DNA of 64,000 bases from Thysanoteuthis rhombus (GCA_963457665.1 OY735213.1:54192910-54256909), one strand, 5' to 3'. Positions 11,323 through 23,624 are shown, counted from the stretch's first letter. Numbers and translations: made by a program. The notes: generated by a model not told the origin, from the letters alone.

Positions 11323-11675
11323 CACCGAATCCGAATGTCGGTGTTCGAGCCTAAGGTAAAAGGCTAGATTCTCAAGAGCTTGTTTTCAAAACAGAACAGG
11401 CCCTTAACGCTGGGAAAGTTGGCGTAGCACAATCTTCCTATATCTTTGTCACAGTAAGCCAAGCATTGTATATATTTATATATATGAGAATTACAAGGAT
11501 GCATACCCGGTGAATGTCAATATTTCATGCCTCATGCACTCAACAACAACTAGCATTACGTTTAAAATATATTTAAAACATATTTGCGAATTAGCATGGG
11601 TTTAGGCCCATTGGTGTGTCTAGTAGTACTGAAAGAAGATTAAAAGAGTTATAGAGACAGCTTACTCTCTCATCC

Positions 11676-11707
<32 letters not shown>

Positions 11708-11903
11708 TCCAATCTCCTGTATCTCCCATCTCAGCCTAACGTGCCAATATTATTGATATTTGGGTCCTGGAATGCTCAAATGTTTTACTTATGAATTTGT
11801 GGTAATTGCCTCTTCGCTTTCGCTATTTCGTCCTACGGAAGGTTTACATAGGAACGCTAGATTTATGGATAGAAAGGGAAATTCAACAAACAATCAATCC
11901 ATA

Positions 11904-11907
<4 letters not shown>
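11323..11907. other. Spacer with (CT)n(CA)n
   Basis: A short (CT)n(CA)n lies at about 11679-11706. The remainder is unassigned. Confidence 0.5.

Positions 11908-11963
<56 letters not shown>
11908..11963. repeat. (CT)n microsatellite
   Basis: An uninterrupted run of about 28 units immediately precedes a SINE-like unit. Confidence 0.97.
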
Positions 11964-12319
<356 letters not shown>

Positions 12320-12680
12320 AATAATGAGTAATGGATATTAGTATTTGACAATGGGAATAAAGAAAGACAAAAGGACAGAAAGATTTTCCGATCATCACCG
12401 TTGTTTCAGTCACAGCCGTAATTGTTCCCAACCTATCTTTCCTTATTCACACACATTCATAATATGTTTTCATTCCAAGTGACAAGACAAAAGAAATTGA
12501 AAAAAATGCTATCCGTTGATGTTTAATCATAGTGCTCAATATTTAACTCAGTAGATAAAGTTATCCATATATTTGGAAAAAAAAGAATAGCAAGACATCA
12601 TCTATAAACTCATGTTTTTTTATTTTCAAGTTGCAATGTTTTTTGTTGTTTTTTGGGGGGTCGGGCAGTTACTATTTTAA
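12320..12680. other. Unassigned AT-rich spacer
   Basis: Poly-T and poly-G runs occur near 12635-12660. No gene is recognised. Confidence 0.4.
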
Positions 12681-12685
12681 TATTG

Positions 12686-12905
12686 TGTCAGCGCTACTTG
12701 ACACATCTTTCGACCAAAAACCTTGAAAATCCTTCACATCTTCGGAAAACATTTTTTTCGGATATTTTTTTTTCAATGGAATTTTAGAGTCCTTGTTTTT
12801 TTTTTTGTCTGCGCTACCGGACACATCTTTTGCCCGAGAACTTTGCAAATTAGCATTGGTACCCATTCCATTAGACATCTTATGAAAACATTTTTTGTCC
12901 TTCCT
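12686..12905. repeat. Two-unit tandem duplication (~122 bp)
   Basis: GTCAGCGCTACTTGACACAT (12686) recurs as GTCTGCGCTACCGGACACAT (12808). Later GAAAACATTTTTT words keep the same order. The units are diverged, and translation gives low-complexity F-rich sequence. Confidence 0.65.
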
Positions 12906-13872
12906 TTTTTCTTTCTTTTATTTACTTTCTCTGTTTTTCTCTCTCTTTTTCTTATGGCCACTTTAGTCTTCACCAACCCTCTTTATCTCCGTCATTCTGT
13001 TTCTTTTCATTTTCTTTCTTTCTCACCTGGTTTCTCTGTTTTATTATTTCTTTTTTTTTTACCCCCTTTTCTTTCCATTCGCACGTGCAAATCTAAAAGT
13101 GAAAGTAAATGAATTAACGTTCCCCGAATTCTCGTCCTGACTGCGAGATTTCACTGATTCTTTCCCCTGCCGACATTTTGTTCTTCGCTTCTCTCGTCGT
13201 AAAATTCCATTTTTTTTCCATTTTTTTTCTACAATGCACATGATTTCTTTTTTTTTTTGTTTCTTTTTTTTCTTTGTACACGAGGCAATGATTTTTTTTT
13301 GTACACGAGGCAATGATTTGTTTATCACCTTGCTACAACCTTTCGGATTGTGTTCGTTTATCTCTGTTGTTTCTTATTATTTAATTTTGCCTTAACACTA
13401 TTTTCTCCAGTCAGCGTTTCATTTCTTTCCATTTTTCTTTGTTTATTCTCAAGGTGATGTGCCGACATTTCCTTTCTTTTTTTTCCAGAGATTGGTTTTG
13501 TTTTAATTTTTAAAAGGAGATAACACTTTTTTTGTTCAGAATCACTTTCTGAGTGATTCTCTTATCAATTGGAAGATGTTTTTTTTCTGACTCATGTGTC
13601 CTTATTTATGTTTTTATTTATTCTTAGAAAAGAAATTCTTTTATACTTTTTACTTGGCAAGCTGAAATTTTAAATGCTAAGATAAAAAGGCCATTTTATC
13701 ACGTTTTGTTTTAAATACATAGGGTAATATATATGCAGTTCCATATAAATATACATATGCGTATATATATGTGTGTGTGTTAACTAACATGGGCATATGC
13801 AAACCATTAATAGTGATATATATATGAATGTGTTTGTGTATATATATAAAGACAAGTAACTCAAAAATGCAT
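12906..13872. other. T-rich spacer with direct duplications
   Basis: The 19 bp word TTTGTACACGAGGCAATGA is directly repeated within 13274-13315. The segment 13329-13460 is repeated near 14283-14413. Otherwise it is pyrimidine-rich and non-coding. Confidence 0.5.
13329..13460. repeat. Diverged direct repeat, copy 1
   Basis: It shares TTATTATTTAATTTTGCCTT, then AACAC.ATTTT, AGTCAGCGTTT and TTTGTTTATTCT in the same order with 14283-14413. It may be two copies of one dispersed repeat or a local duplication. Confidence 0.6.
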
Positions 13873-13879
13873 ACCAGTA

Positions 13880-13911
<32 letters not shown>

Positions 13912-13955
13912 TTGACCAGTGTATCCGTATGAATTGTGCTTAATCTGACATCATG

Positions 13956-14131
13956 GGAATGAAATGACAATATCAGAAAGCCAACTGTATAAATGGTTCA
14001 TTTCATCTCGACGTTTTGCCTATTTCTTGTTGAAGTTAGCTTGGACGAAACGGTGGAATAAAAGAAATCATTTGAACTGTTGGCCTTCTGATATGGTCAT
14101 TTCACTCTCATATATATATATATATATATAA
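13956..14131. repeat. Short foldback unit between (TA)n tracts
   Basis: The arms GAATGAAATGACAATATCAG (from 13956) and GAGTGAAATGACCATATCAG (minus strand, ending near 14104) are inverted and extend over about 32 bp into GCCAAC.GT. The interior, about 80 bp, holds a GACGAAACGG word. TA-rich microsatellites flank both sides. Confidence 0.6.
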
Positions 14132-14282
14132 ATACATATTCTTATTATGTATGAGTGTGAATGTGTGACAGACAAACGAACAGTGTCCCTGTGTATTTAT
14201 ACATTCGCAAGGAATTGATGCAAGCGGTACAGATAGGATAGTATTACTATATGTACGCCTGAGCAAATGATTCGCTTATCAG

Positions 14283-14413
14283 TCTTTTACAACCATGAGG
14301 AATGTGTTACTTTATCATTGTCTCTTATTATTTAATTTTGCCTTAACACCATTTTTCCTAGTCAGCGTTTTCCTTCCTTCCATTTTCTTTGTTTATTCTA
14401 TAGGTGATTTGTA
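14283..14413. repeat. Diverged direct repeat, copy 2
   Basis: This is the partner of the segment at 13329-13460, in the same orientation about 950 bp downstream. Confidence 0.6.
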
Positions 14414-15639
14414 TTGCTAACAAAAGATTGGAAAAATGAGACTGAAAATACATTGTAAATGATTTTACTGTAGGAAAGACATTGACTGTAAGAGAGAAAG
14501 TGATCATCAGGAATCAAGAATGAAAGCGAGCGTCACTGAGGGAACAGGGCTACTTATGTATACTATGAAAGCTTTGTTGCTGATTGAATCGCATAAGTGC
14601 ATTTAAAATCAGGAAGATATTGTCAGTAGGCTGTAAGTAATAATAGTAATCGGAGTATGGTCATATGTATGAGGTTTGATTATTGTTATACGTATAAAGT
14701 AATTCCCTTGAGAATGACTGGATGTCTTTTGAAACATGTCATGATTTACGGCATGGTGCAGAGGACAAAATGAAGACAAAGTACGATTTCCTAAAAGAGG
14801 GAATGTTGCACGATCAACATCGCTTAGGTAAAGTAGAAAAAAAAATACGTCCTTTAGCGCAGAACGTCTTGATAGGAATGTGGCTATCATATGTGTAATG
14901 TGTGTGTGCTTGCACGCACGTGTGTGTGTGTTCATATGCGTGAGAAATCACTTTTGTGATACATGATCATAAATTGCTAAAACGTTGGATAACACTCAAA
15001 AGATGATCAGATGTAAGATATTTCTGGGTGAGATTGAAGAACACGTTGACTGAAACATTGTTATAAAAACAAGCAAGACGGGGAACGTCGTTTAAGTGTA
15101 TGTTATTTTCTTTATCTATATTTCCTATATAAGCGTATTTCTGTTCATGGTTGTACGTCAATAGATTCACTCAGATATATACACACATGAGAGTGTATGT
15201 GCGAGCGCGTGCATGTGTGTGTGTGTACCGAACTTTCTGACTTACAAGGCAATGCGAACTCCATTCACCCTTAATTTTGCTTCAGAACAGCTTATTATAC
15301 ACCGAAGGTCACACTCAGGGGTAAGGCAACAGGTTGAGGTGACTGATCCCCAAACATCAGTAGCTGCTAGAATGACCCTCAGACGACCCGAAAATAAAAT
15401 TAAGATCATACTCATTATATTAAAGAATGCATGGTATATAAGTATCTGATTCTGACCACACATGTAAGGTAGTTATGGGAGAGTGGTTAGCCGAAGTTCT
15501 CACTCACCACTCTCTTTCCTGTCAACTATCGTAGCTATAAATACGAAGGTTTGTAACTTGTTCTATATAATGGGACATAGGCGCAGGGAACGAGGGCGAT
15601 CCTGGGCAAACCCCTTATGTTGGCAATCAGTTTTAAACA
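14414..15639. other. Unassigned spacer
   Basis: Short GT-rich stretches lie near 14898-14935 and 15190-15228. No gene, SINE or inverted end is supported. Confidence 0.4.
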
Positions 15640-16020
15640 ATATCCATACCTTGCATAAATGAATCACCAAATCCCACTCATGTACTAATGAACTAATTAT
15701 TTAAAAAAAACATTAAGTTATCTTATAAGGAGATATTTTATCTAAAAAATACCAGCACAAGATTTGGACATTGTTGGTCCAAAATGACTATAGAGACCAA
15801 TAAAGCACTTGAAAAAAAATTTCTAGATGGCGCCTAGTGGTGTATTCATACAAATTGTCAAGGTTATAACCCACCTGAATAGTACCAGGAGCATCCGGAG
15901 ACACACCCTCATGAGTACATAGACACACACACTCAAAGAGAGAAGAATCTGTGGCCTATTTGGCTGGTTGGTCGGGCCATTTGTACGGACACAGGGATTC
16001 GATAATCAATGGTATTAAAT
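15640..16020 (+). repeat. Dispersed repeat family A, copy 2
   Basis: CCATACCTTGCATAAATGAA begins the unit. The AT-rich stretch, ACATTGTTGGTCCAAAATGA, GGTGTATTCATACAAATTGT, a CA-rich part and GGTTGGTCGGGCCATTTGTA follow in the family order. Confidence 0.8.
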
Positions 16021-16810
16021 CCTACAAACAATAATTAATTGCTTAGGGACGACTAAGACTCTACACTGTCGTTGTCTTTGTTGTCAAAGTTACAGCAAAG
16101 GTCATTGTAAATGCGACCCTATTTCACCCCGCTGGATGACCCGATGAATTGTTAGGCGGACTGACGTCTGATATGTGAGCTTTTAAACGTTCAGGAATTA
16201 GCGGATTTGATATCTAACGACCTTTTGCACGCAGAAATTTGTATTTGCCCTTGTTTTAATGACGGTCAAAGGGACAAAAAAAGGGATCGAAAGTGTAGTG
16301 TGACAAGTAAACTCAACTTAAGTTTCTCCATTTTAGTGTCAAACTCTTACAATTGAGTTCTGACTTTAGTTTTATATATAATAACAATGACGGTTGACAA
16401 TGACCAGACCAAAAACCAGTGACGTTATGCACGAATAACAGTGACACTATGATGTATGCAAAAACTGTTGAAGAATTCATTATCACTTCTATAGCCAACC
16501 ATGTCGACTTGATTAGCAGAAGTTTTCAAATCCCATTTACTGGAACTACTAATAATCGAGTTGAAATTGGAAAAATATTGTATGAGGAAGTGAATTCTGT
16601 TTTGTTTACCTTTTAGACTTTAATGAAGCAAAGGAGTTTGACCCTCGTGCAGCCAAGCTTATTTATTTCTATTGCCTCATTGAGGAGCATAGGGGCCCAT
16701 TGCGGTTTCAGTAGCAGGTAGGTTTTTATGGAGTGGAGTTGGTTGCACCAAGTTGGAATACCTCAAAGGGCTAAAAGGCTTCAAATACTGAATTTGCCCG
16801 TGGCGGCTTA
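16021..16810. other. Unassigned spacer
   Basis: AT-rich with no recognised coding or repeat family. The short open stretches on either strand lack support. Confidence 0.4.
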
Positions 16811-18040
16811 TCATCATCATCATCAACATCACTCTTTTAACGTCCGTCGTTGGACATAGACCTTCCCCAGGATTCGTTTCAGAGCCAGTATTTCCTGAAT
16901 CTGTCTAGTTCATCTCTCCATCTTGTGTTCTGTCGGCCTCGGTTTCTTATGTGATTTCTGGGGATCCATGTTGTGAGACGTGATGTCCATCGGTTGTCTT
17001 TCATTCTTTCAACATGGCTTGCCCATTGCCATTTGAGCTTTTTGATAATTTCTATGATGTCACAGACACCCGTTTTCTTCCTTATATATTATGCTGTCTT
17101 GTGATCTCTCTATGTAAGGTTGAGCATGATTCTCTCATGCGCACGTTGCATGCTTCTCAGTTTGTAGGTCTATCTCTTGGTTAGGTTCCATGTTTCAGGT
17201 CCATAAGTGACTATCGAGAGAATGCATTGGTTGTATACTCTTCTTTTAGGGATTATTGGGATCATCTGGTTCTGGAAAGTTGAGCTTGCTCTGCCGAAGG
17301 CTTGCCATCCCAAAGTGATTCTTCGCTTGATTTCCTCCTCTTTTGAGGGTCTCATGGAGATTCGTTGTCCTAGGTTGATGTAGTGGTCTACTTTGCCGAA
17401 TTTTGCATTTTCTATCTTGACAGTTATGTTCTTATTCTCAACAGGATTATTGCTCATGATTTTCGTTTTACTGAAGTTCATGTGTAGGCCGACTTTTTTG
17501 CTTTCTTTGTTTAGATCGTCTAGCATTTGTTGGAGATCATGTAGGTTCTCTGCGAAAAGGACGACGTCGTCTGCAAATCTAATGTTGCTCAAATATTCGC
17601 CGTCTATTTTGATTCCTCTGTTTTCCCAGTCCATGTTTCGGAAGATCAAGGCAGGTTGTAAAGAGTTTGGGTGAGCTGGTATCACTTTGTCTTACTCCTT
17701 TTTGGAGCTGAAACAGTTCAGAGTCCTTATGTAGCCTAATGAAGGAGTTGCTGTGGTTGCATATGTGTTGCAGTACTTTAACGTATACAGGGTCTACACC
17801 TTGTAGGGTAATCACCTTCATGACTATGGGAATTTCTACCGAGTCGAATGCCATCTTGAAGTCTATAAATGCTGCAGCGAGTGGCATTTTGTATTCTGCT
17901 GCTTTCTCTTTCTGTTGATTTATTGAATGAAGATGGTCCATGGTCGAGTAACTTCTTCTAAATCTAGCCTGTTCTCGCGGTCGGTTTTCGTATACTGTTT
18001 TAGTAATCCGGTTGGTGATGATTTTTGTGCATTAGCGTGA
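16811..18040 (-). pseudogene. RTE/jockey-like LINE, RT and C-terminal region, broken
   Basis: This is the longest copy of the family in the window, read on the minus strand. From upstream: an EQARFRRSYSTMDHLH-type block, AFIDFKMAFDSV (RT motif A, with the conserved D) and QKGVRQSDTSSP, where the usual QG(D) context is altered. A frameshift near 17580-17680 follows. Then come IRFADDVVLFAENL (FADD catalytic motif intact), HMNFSKTKIM, the KEEEIKRRITLGWQAFGRAS block and SIVTYGPETWNLTKR. The segment below 17170 is further frameshifted down to a short (CAT)n/(GAT)n end. The element would supply the reverse transcriptase of a non-LTR retrotransposon. The endonuclease part is absent, so this is 5'-truncated and inactive. 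The clade is not settled; RTE or jockey-like is an estimate from motif flavour. Confidence 0.9.
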
Positions 18041-18149
18041 AATGAACTTGGGCACCCACAGCCGAAACTTGGTTTAACGATTCCATTCTCTACGTATCTT
18101 TCTCTTTAGGCTTTGATAGTTATGTGTGATTTTGGATTCAGTTTCTAAA

Positions 18150-18520
18150 AGAGCATACATCCGTACCTTGCATAAATGAATCACCGTAGCCCACATGAGT
18201 ACCAGAACTAATTATTTAAACAAATTGTCTAAGGTTATCTAAAAAAAAAATTGATCTTTCATCTATAATGACCTATTAAAAATACCAGCACAAAATTCAG
18301 CATTTTGGGTTGAAAATGACCATAGAGATCTGAAAAGCACTTTTTGGAGAAAAAAAGAAAACTTGTGTACTGTGTACTGTAGTAAATTTTCATGTTTGTA
18401 GCTCAAAAAATGTGACCAGGAGCTCCTGGACACTCACACGCATAAACACACACATTGACAAAGAGAGAAGAATACGTAACCCACTTGACTTATTGGCCGT
18501 GCAGGCTATTTGTAGGGTGA
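18150..18520 (+). repeat. Dispersed repeat family A, copy 3
   Basis: CCGTACCTTGCATAAATGAA opens the unit. AACTAATTATTTAAACAAAT, AAATGACCATAGAGATCTGA, TGTGACCAGGAGCTCCTGGA, a CA-rich part and CCACTTGACTTATTGGCCG follow. Confidence 0.8.
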
Positions 18521-19273
18521 ATCTGCAAATATTTCACGATGATTTTCTCAAAATTTTCCGTAAATCTATTAAAATATGTATAATAACTCGTTGTTTTTAT
18601 TTGCATTAATAAAAATGGAATCGTGGATAAATCTGTTCAGGTAATTTCTGAGATGCGTATCATTATTATACAGAGATCTATTCGAAGTTTTCCTCATTTT
18701 GGTTAGAATCAGTGACGTGTGGCATTTTACTTCTCGGGTGCAGTGTGTGCCAAGGGTGCATAATAAGGTGCAAATATTTTAGAGTCTGTCAAAAGCAGTA
18801 GATAGTTGAACTTGATTGACACTATCATCAGCTGATTATAGCGTCCAATCCAAATTTTGTTTTTCTCTCATTGATTCTCTTCTTTTTATTTGTGCGCTGT
18901 TTGTAATATCGAATGAGGGAGGGTGTGAAACATTACAATTTATAATTAGATACAAAGTGGCATACCCCACTGGTTGTTATAGTCGTAACGGGTCGGTCGG
19001 TGTATCTTCGGGGCTTCTCTGAATGCCTGTCGTATTTAATAGTATTCTGGGTATTTTGAATCGAATACTTTATTCAATCCACGATGGCATATAGTTCTCA
19101 TTCCACTGTCCATACAAGAGGATATCTCAAACTAGTCAATTCTTCTAAGTTAATTCATTTTTATGAAACCGCTTCTGGTCGTTCCATAGAACCGGGAAAT
19201 ACGAATTTCACTGCCTCATTGAACTTACTACAAGCAGATAGACTGCATATAATCAACAAACAATGATAAATAA
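18521..19273. other. Unassigned AT-rich spacer
   Basis: No repeat shared with the rest of the window was noticed. Short open frames have no recognisable domain. Confidence 0.4.
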
Positions 19274-19618
19274 CACCGGTATTTCTCAACCTTTTTCAGC
19301 CTAAGGTCCACATGACACCTAGATACATGTCAACGCCCCTCGTAGTTTAAACATGAGAAGTACTCAAAATAGATATTTTAGAGACTTGTGGTAGCTTGTC
19401 ATCGTAAAGAAAACGATCAACATTTAGTTGAAAGTTTTTTTTATCAAAGGAAATTTTATTGTATATCAATAAATTTCTTAGTGGATACTGAAGAACAGCC
19501 ATTCGTACATCAGAATCATAGATGTTTATCGAATCTCCGCAATGCACTGCCTAGAAGCTCAAACGCCTCCTTGAGGTCCTTGGTCACCTCAACACCTCTT
19601 TGAGAACAAGCGCCTACG
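19274..19618. mobile_element. hAT-like non-autonomous element
   Basis: The left end CCGGTATTTCTCAACCTTTT and the right end (minus strand) GGCGCTTGTTCTCAAAGAGG resemble the CAGxGGTTCTCAACC-type ends of hAT elements. The 345 bp are non-coding. No 8 bp target duplication could be verified. Confidence 0.45.
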
Positions 19619-19905
19619 TTGAGAACCTCTTCATTAGACCAACTGTCCCAATCATCTAATGTCAGTTTTTGTACTCCTTCTGAGTCAACTTTCTGTATTC
19701 TCTTTGTGCCTTGTGTTTTTCTTCACAAAACTAACATCTTCTCTTCTATGTTTTGTCTATTTTTGCTATGATATAAACTGGTCTCGACGCATTTGTTCTA
19801 CGCTATGTTATCAACATTATGAACAATTCTTTGTCAGTTCTTCGACAAAATCCAGGTATTTTATCGCTTTTCACTTTCTGTCAATCAAGCACTGTGGCCT
19901 ATTGT

Positions 19906-20252
19906 ATTGGTTTCGAAACTGATATCTGTGGACCCCTAGGGTGTGTCAAATAATCCTCTGGGGTCCGCTGCAGTGTTCTCTCTAAACCTGACAGGACAAA
20001 TCTTGTGGCATAGAAACATTATCATCCAAAACATAGCTATCGAAAAACAGTTATTATTCACAGATTGTACAGCATATTGGAATTCGAATGAATTTAATCG
20101 TTTTGAAATGAATATGATTTTTAAAAGCCAGAAATCGATTTTTATAGTAGTTCATAAATTAGTCTAAAAACTAAATGCTTAGAAAAGGTTCCTACAGAAT
20201 ATTTCCTTTATAGAAGAGAATCTTGCGTTTTCGAAAAGTTTCGAAACCCATG
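19906..20252 (-). mobile_element. hAT-like miniature element, family M, copy 1
   Basis: Its ends read TTGGTTTCGAAACTG and AAGTTTCGAAACCCA, forming an inverted pair with the TGGTTTCGAAAC core. A CTGTGGACCCC block lies just inside, as in the three plus-strand copies at 21.3, 35.4 and 43.1 kb. It is non-coding. Confidence 0.65.
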
Positions 20253-20282
20253 GCCGATTGGAATAGTAACATCCACTAGCTG

Positions 20283-20483
20283 TCAGGCGTTTATAGCTGG
20301 AGAGCGAGTTGTAACAGCAAGATCCCTCAATTCTCCGTATCCTAGCAGACACCAGCAACGCTGTGGTCTGGATAGTTTCACTATTCTTCGAATTTCCAAT
20401 TCATCTAATATCGTCAGTGCTATTCTAGATACGGCTCCAAGAGTGCCAATATTCTCGCCCTCAATTTGCTGGCCTAGCCACAT
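20283..20483 (-). pseudogene. Possible C-terminus of a restriction-like-endonuclease LINE
   Basis: The minus-strand translation contains IGTLGAVSR, LDELEI and a CWCLLGYGELRDLAV stretch. These loosely parallel GALGTVPETL, RLEEIGI and TALLGTGRILRRVLE at the end of the element at 62.1-62.3 kb. Similarity is weak and short, and it may be coincidental or from a different family. Confidence 0.3.
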
Positions 20484-20540
20484 CTACAATCTAGCATAAG
20501 GAAGGAAGAGAATGTTTGACGTAATTAAAATAACATCTAC

Positions 20541-21000
20541 TCTGATTAATAGATGACGTATAAAGCATTTGTTGTTTTATAGGGTTGTCAAACATCGTTT
20601 GTTATTGTTAGCTGAAGCTGTCATAAAAAGTGGCTAAATCGGCTGAATATTTTGATTTCTAGCTTACTTTAGAGCAAAATACTCATTTAGAGCTCACTTA
20701 TCAAATAAAATAACCATACACAAAGATTCAAAACCAAATTATTGATAGAAATTGTTCACCTAAATTAATTCAAACTTACTCATTGTCATTTTTCAATAGC
20801 CGAATTTTTGGGGTGAATCATACTAACTTCCCCTTCTTCATCCTGCTACTACCACCTTCACTAAAACTATTACTTCGTTAAGAATCCTTCTGAAATCGGA
20901 AATCACAGATATGGACGTAAGGATGGTAGACCCATTGTTGAACTTATGTTTTTCCGTCTTTGTTTCTTTTTGAGGGTTTCTTTTTGTTTTTGTTTTCTTC
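20541..21000. repeat. Dispersed repeat family H, copy 1
   Basis: AATAGATGAC, ATCGTTTGTTATTGTTAGCT, GAAGCTGTC...AAAGTGGCTAAATCGGCT, CTACTTCGTTAAGAATC-type text and GATATGGACGTAAGGATGG follow the same order as 45772-46195. It has no coding capacity, and its class is unknown. Confidence 0.65.
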
Positions 21001-21260
21001 TGTAACTATATTCTCCATAGAAGATGCAAAATGCCAATAATAACACGTGGACGTGTTTCATTTCTAATTGCACAGGTGCGATATATTTGATATTTTGGGG
21101 GTTATTTAAAAAAAAAACGCAAAGCCTTCTGTCCCTCAACACCTCTCAAGTTTGAATTAGGTGTCGAAACAGTTTTGAGCATTCCCAAACCATGAAAGAT
21201 GAAACAGCTCACCGTAGCTTATTTTTTTTCCTAATGAAGAAAACGCAACACCTGTAGTCA

Positions 21261-21263
<3 letters not shown>

Positions 21264-21301
<38 letters not shown>
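21264..21301. repeat. (CT)n(GT)n microsatellite
   Basis: A short pure dinucleotide run lies at the truncated left side of the next element. Confidence 0.95.
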
Positions 21302-21310
21302 ATTTTGCTA

Positions 21311-21600
21311 TAAAGGAAATATTCTGGTGGCCCCCTATTTTTAGCATTCAGTTTTTAGACAGTGATCAATGAATTACAATGATCGTTTTACCTTTAAAAA
21401 TCATATTTATTCTAAATGGATTATATTCATTTGAAACTTTATGTAAGGTACAAGTCATGTATGTTGATGATAATGTTTCTCTAAAACCAGATTGGCAACT
21501 TACTTTGCAAGGGGACAACTAGAGAGAACACTGCTGCAGAATCATGAGTATTATTTGTCGTACCCCTGGGGCCAACGGACCTCAGTTTGGAAACCACTGA
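21311..21600 (+). mobile_element. hAT-like miniature element, family M, copy 2
   Basis: The body words TAGCATTCAGTTTTTAGACA, GATCAATGAATTACAATGA, TATTCTAAATGGATTATATT and GATAATGTTTCTCT match the 35.4 kb copy. The right end is CAGTTTGGAAACCACTG. The left end is missing, replaced by (CT)n(GT)n. Confidence 0.65.
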
Positions 21601-22445
21601 AATCGGGTCTTGAAACCCACCCAGCGATTTCATGCTAGTTCAGATACTTAAACCATTGATGCTCAAACGGCTGATATGAGAACAACATCTGTACCGGCAC
21701 TAGCCCACAATTGTGGGACACCCTGTGAAGATCAAACTCACTTGATGCTTGATATCCACGGCGAGTTGCTCTCTTCAGAGCTTCATCTTAGTTATAACGG
21801 TATGAAAAGAACTTTTTTCTTTTGTTCGACGCGTTTTCACTGATACATTTCTGGTTGTCAAATTGTGCCATAAGAACTTTCTCTTTTTTTGCAACCGGAA
21901 TCTATCTTGTAGAAGTCTATGAAAACTGCCAAAACACTTTAAGAGGTTCGTGGCATGTAGGTTTATTTATGGAGTATCTAAAAATAAGAACGGAATTTTG
22001 GGGGGCTAGAACGATGGTTAGCTAGTTGTTCTTGCTTCGCTATTTGTCAGCAGAGTAAGTTCGATTCTAACGAGATGCCCCCCTCTTTTGTAGCCCAGGA
22101 TGTGGCCCATCTCTCTAAGCCCCACGCACATGTAATCTAGGGTGCCTTGCTTAGAACGCAAGCTGTTCTTGCTTCCTAAATCGCTATTTTAGGAAGATCG
22201 ATAAGCAAGAGTACCTGGCCAAGAAACATGGTTAGCAAGCTGTTTTGCTTCACCGTTCGCTAGATTAGTGAGTTCGATACTAACGGGGTGGCCTGTATCC
22301 ATTTCAGCAAGGGTACCTGGCTCAAGACTATGGTCCGCAGACTATTCTTGATATACTATTTTCTAGTATCGTGAAATCAATATCCGCTAGTTTCCCCACT
22401 GTTATCGCCCTGTACTAAACACTAAGTTTAGCAAGCATCTATAAC
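21601..22445. repeat. tRNA-like units in tandem
   Basis: Three related stretches near 22011-22070, 22236-22285 and 22328-22400 start ATGGTTAGCTAG/ATGGTTAGCAAG/ATGGTCCGCAGAC and run into GTTCGATTCTAACGAGATG, GTTCGATACTAACGGGGTG and an eroded third copy. The A-box and B-box-like words suggest pol III-derived SINE heads. A unit of the 4.7-6.6 kb family lies near 21640-21745. Confidence 0.45.
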
Positions 22446-22500
22446 AGGGGTGGGAAACCTGAGGCCTCCAGGCCGCATGCAGCCTTCAAGACTATCCCAC
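22446..22500 (+). mobile_element. hAT-like left end fragment
   Basis: The sequence CAGGGGTGGGAAACCTGAGG, followed by CCTCCAGGCCGCATGCAGCC, closely fits the terminal consensus of Tip100/Zaphod-type hAT elements. I found no matching right end, so this is a solo or interrupted terminus. Confidence 0.5.
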
Positions 22501-22627
22501 GCAGCCTCATTCTAGACCATCACATACGGCCTCCTACGTCCTTGTTGAAGAAATTCTGAATTTCCATCAAAATTTGTAAGTACTCAGAGAGCACATACCC
22601 CACTAAACGCTATTGTCAGAGGGTGTA

Positions 22628-23420
22628 ATTGTGTATGAATTCACTCCAAAATTCAATTTTTCCCATCTATTGTTCACTCTAACCCGAAATATCATTGGAA
22701 GTCATTGGGAAAGACATGAAAATCGGGCGATATTATGTGGTCTAGATATATGATTGCGACGTAGGGGAGATAATTGTGTATTGATCCACCTCAAAATCTA
22801 ATCAGTTCTCCCGTAGTCTATTGTCCATCCTTCCACAAGATCTGATTGAAAATTCATCGATGACCTTTGGTGATATCTTTCGGACAGGGAAAAAAGCAAC
22901 ATCATGTGGTTTTTGGCATATAACAGCAACGTAGAAGAGATATTTTGGCAAGCATCCTCACCAAATTTCAATCATCTCTTTTGTGGCCTATTTTCTATCC
23001 TTCTTCGAGATGCCATAAGAACTTTTGAAGATATAGTGGGTGAAGTCATGAAATCATGGCAATATCATATTTGGACATATAACTCCGACATAGGGGAGGT
23101 AACTATACATGGATCCACTCTAAAATTTCATTCAATTCTCCTGCAGCCTATTATTCCATTGAAGTTCATTGAGAAGTTTTGGAGACATTATGGAGACAAT
23201 AACGAGTGAATATAAGGATGTAATTGGAAAAAAAAACACCAGAAAATATTTCTCAATCAGGAAAGAATTCCAGGATCCACCCCCAAATTTTACCACTTCA
23301 TTTATATCCCAAACACGAAATCTAATCGAAATTGATTCAGAATTTTGTCGTGGAAAGGTGAGCAAACAAACGAACATACGTGACTGAATACATACATCTT
23401 TTTTCAACTTCTTCGACAGA
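22628..23420. repeat. Tandem array of ~145-170 bp units (family T)
   Basis: Units start near 22628, 22772, 22942 and 23101. Each carries AATTGTGTATGGATCCACTC-like text (strongly altered in the third unit), TTCTCC.GTAG.CTATT, CATTG.AGTTCATTG-like text and GCATATAACTGCGACGTAGG-like text. The end near 23355-23400, AAACGAACATACGTGA then ATACATACATC and TTCTTCGACAGAGATTAAAA, recurs near 47.95 and 53.65 kb, so the array is the internal part of a dispersed element. No protein is supported. Confidence 0.6.
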
Positions 23421-23624
23421 GATTAAAAATTAATTATTTACAATACCAGTAATCATAAATGAAAATTGTTCCTAATTTAATGTTTTATATAAAAATGTAG
23501 ATAGGAATGAAATGTTGTACCAGTTAAAGTCTTTATCATTATTAGTTATTTTCAGTTAATATCTAATTCGTTTCCTGGTGTACGTCAGAAAACAGATTTA
23601 AACAGGGCCTTCCAATATGAAAAG

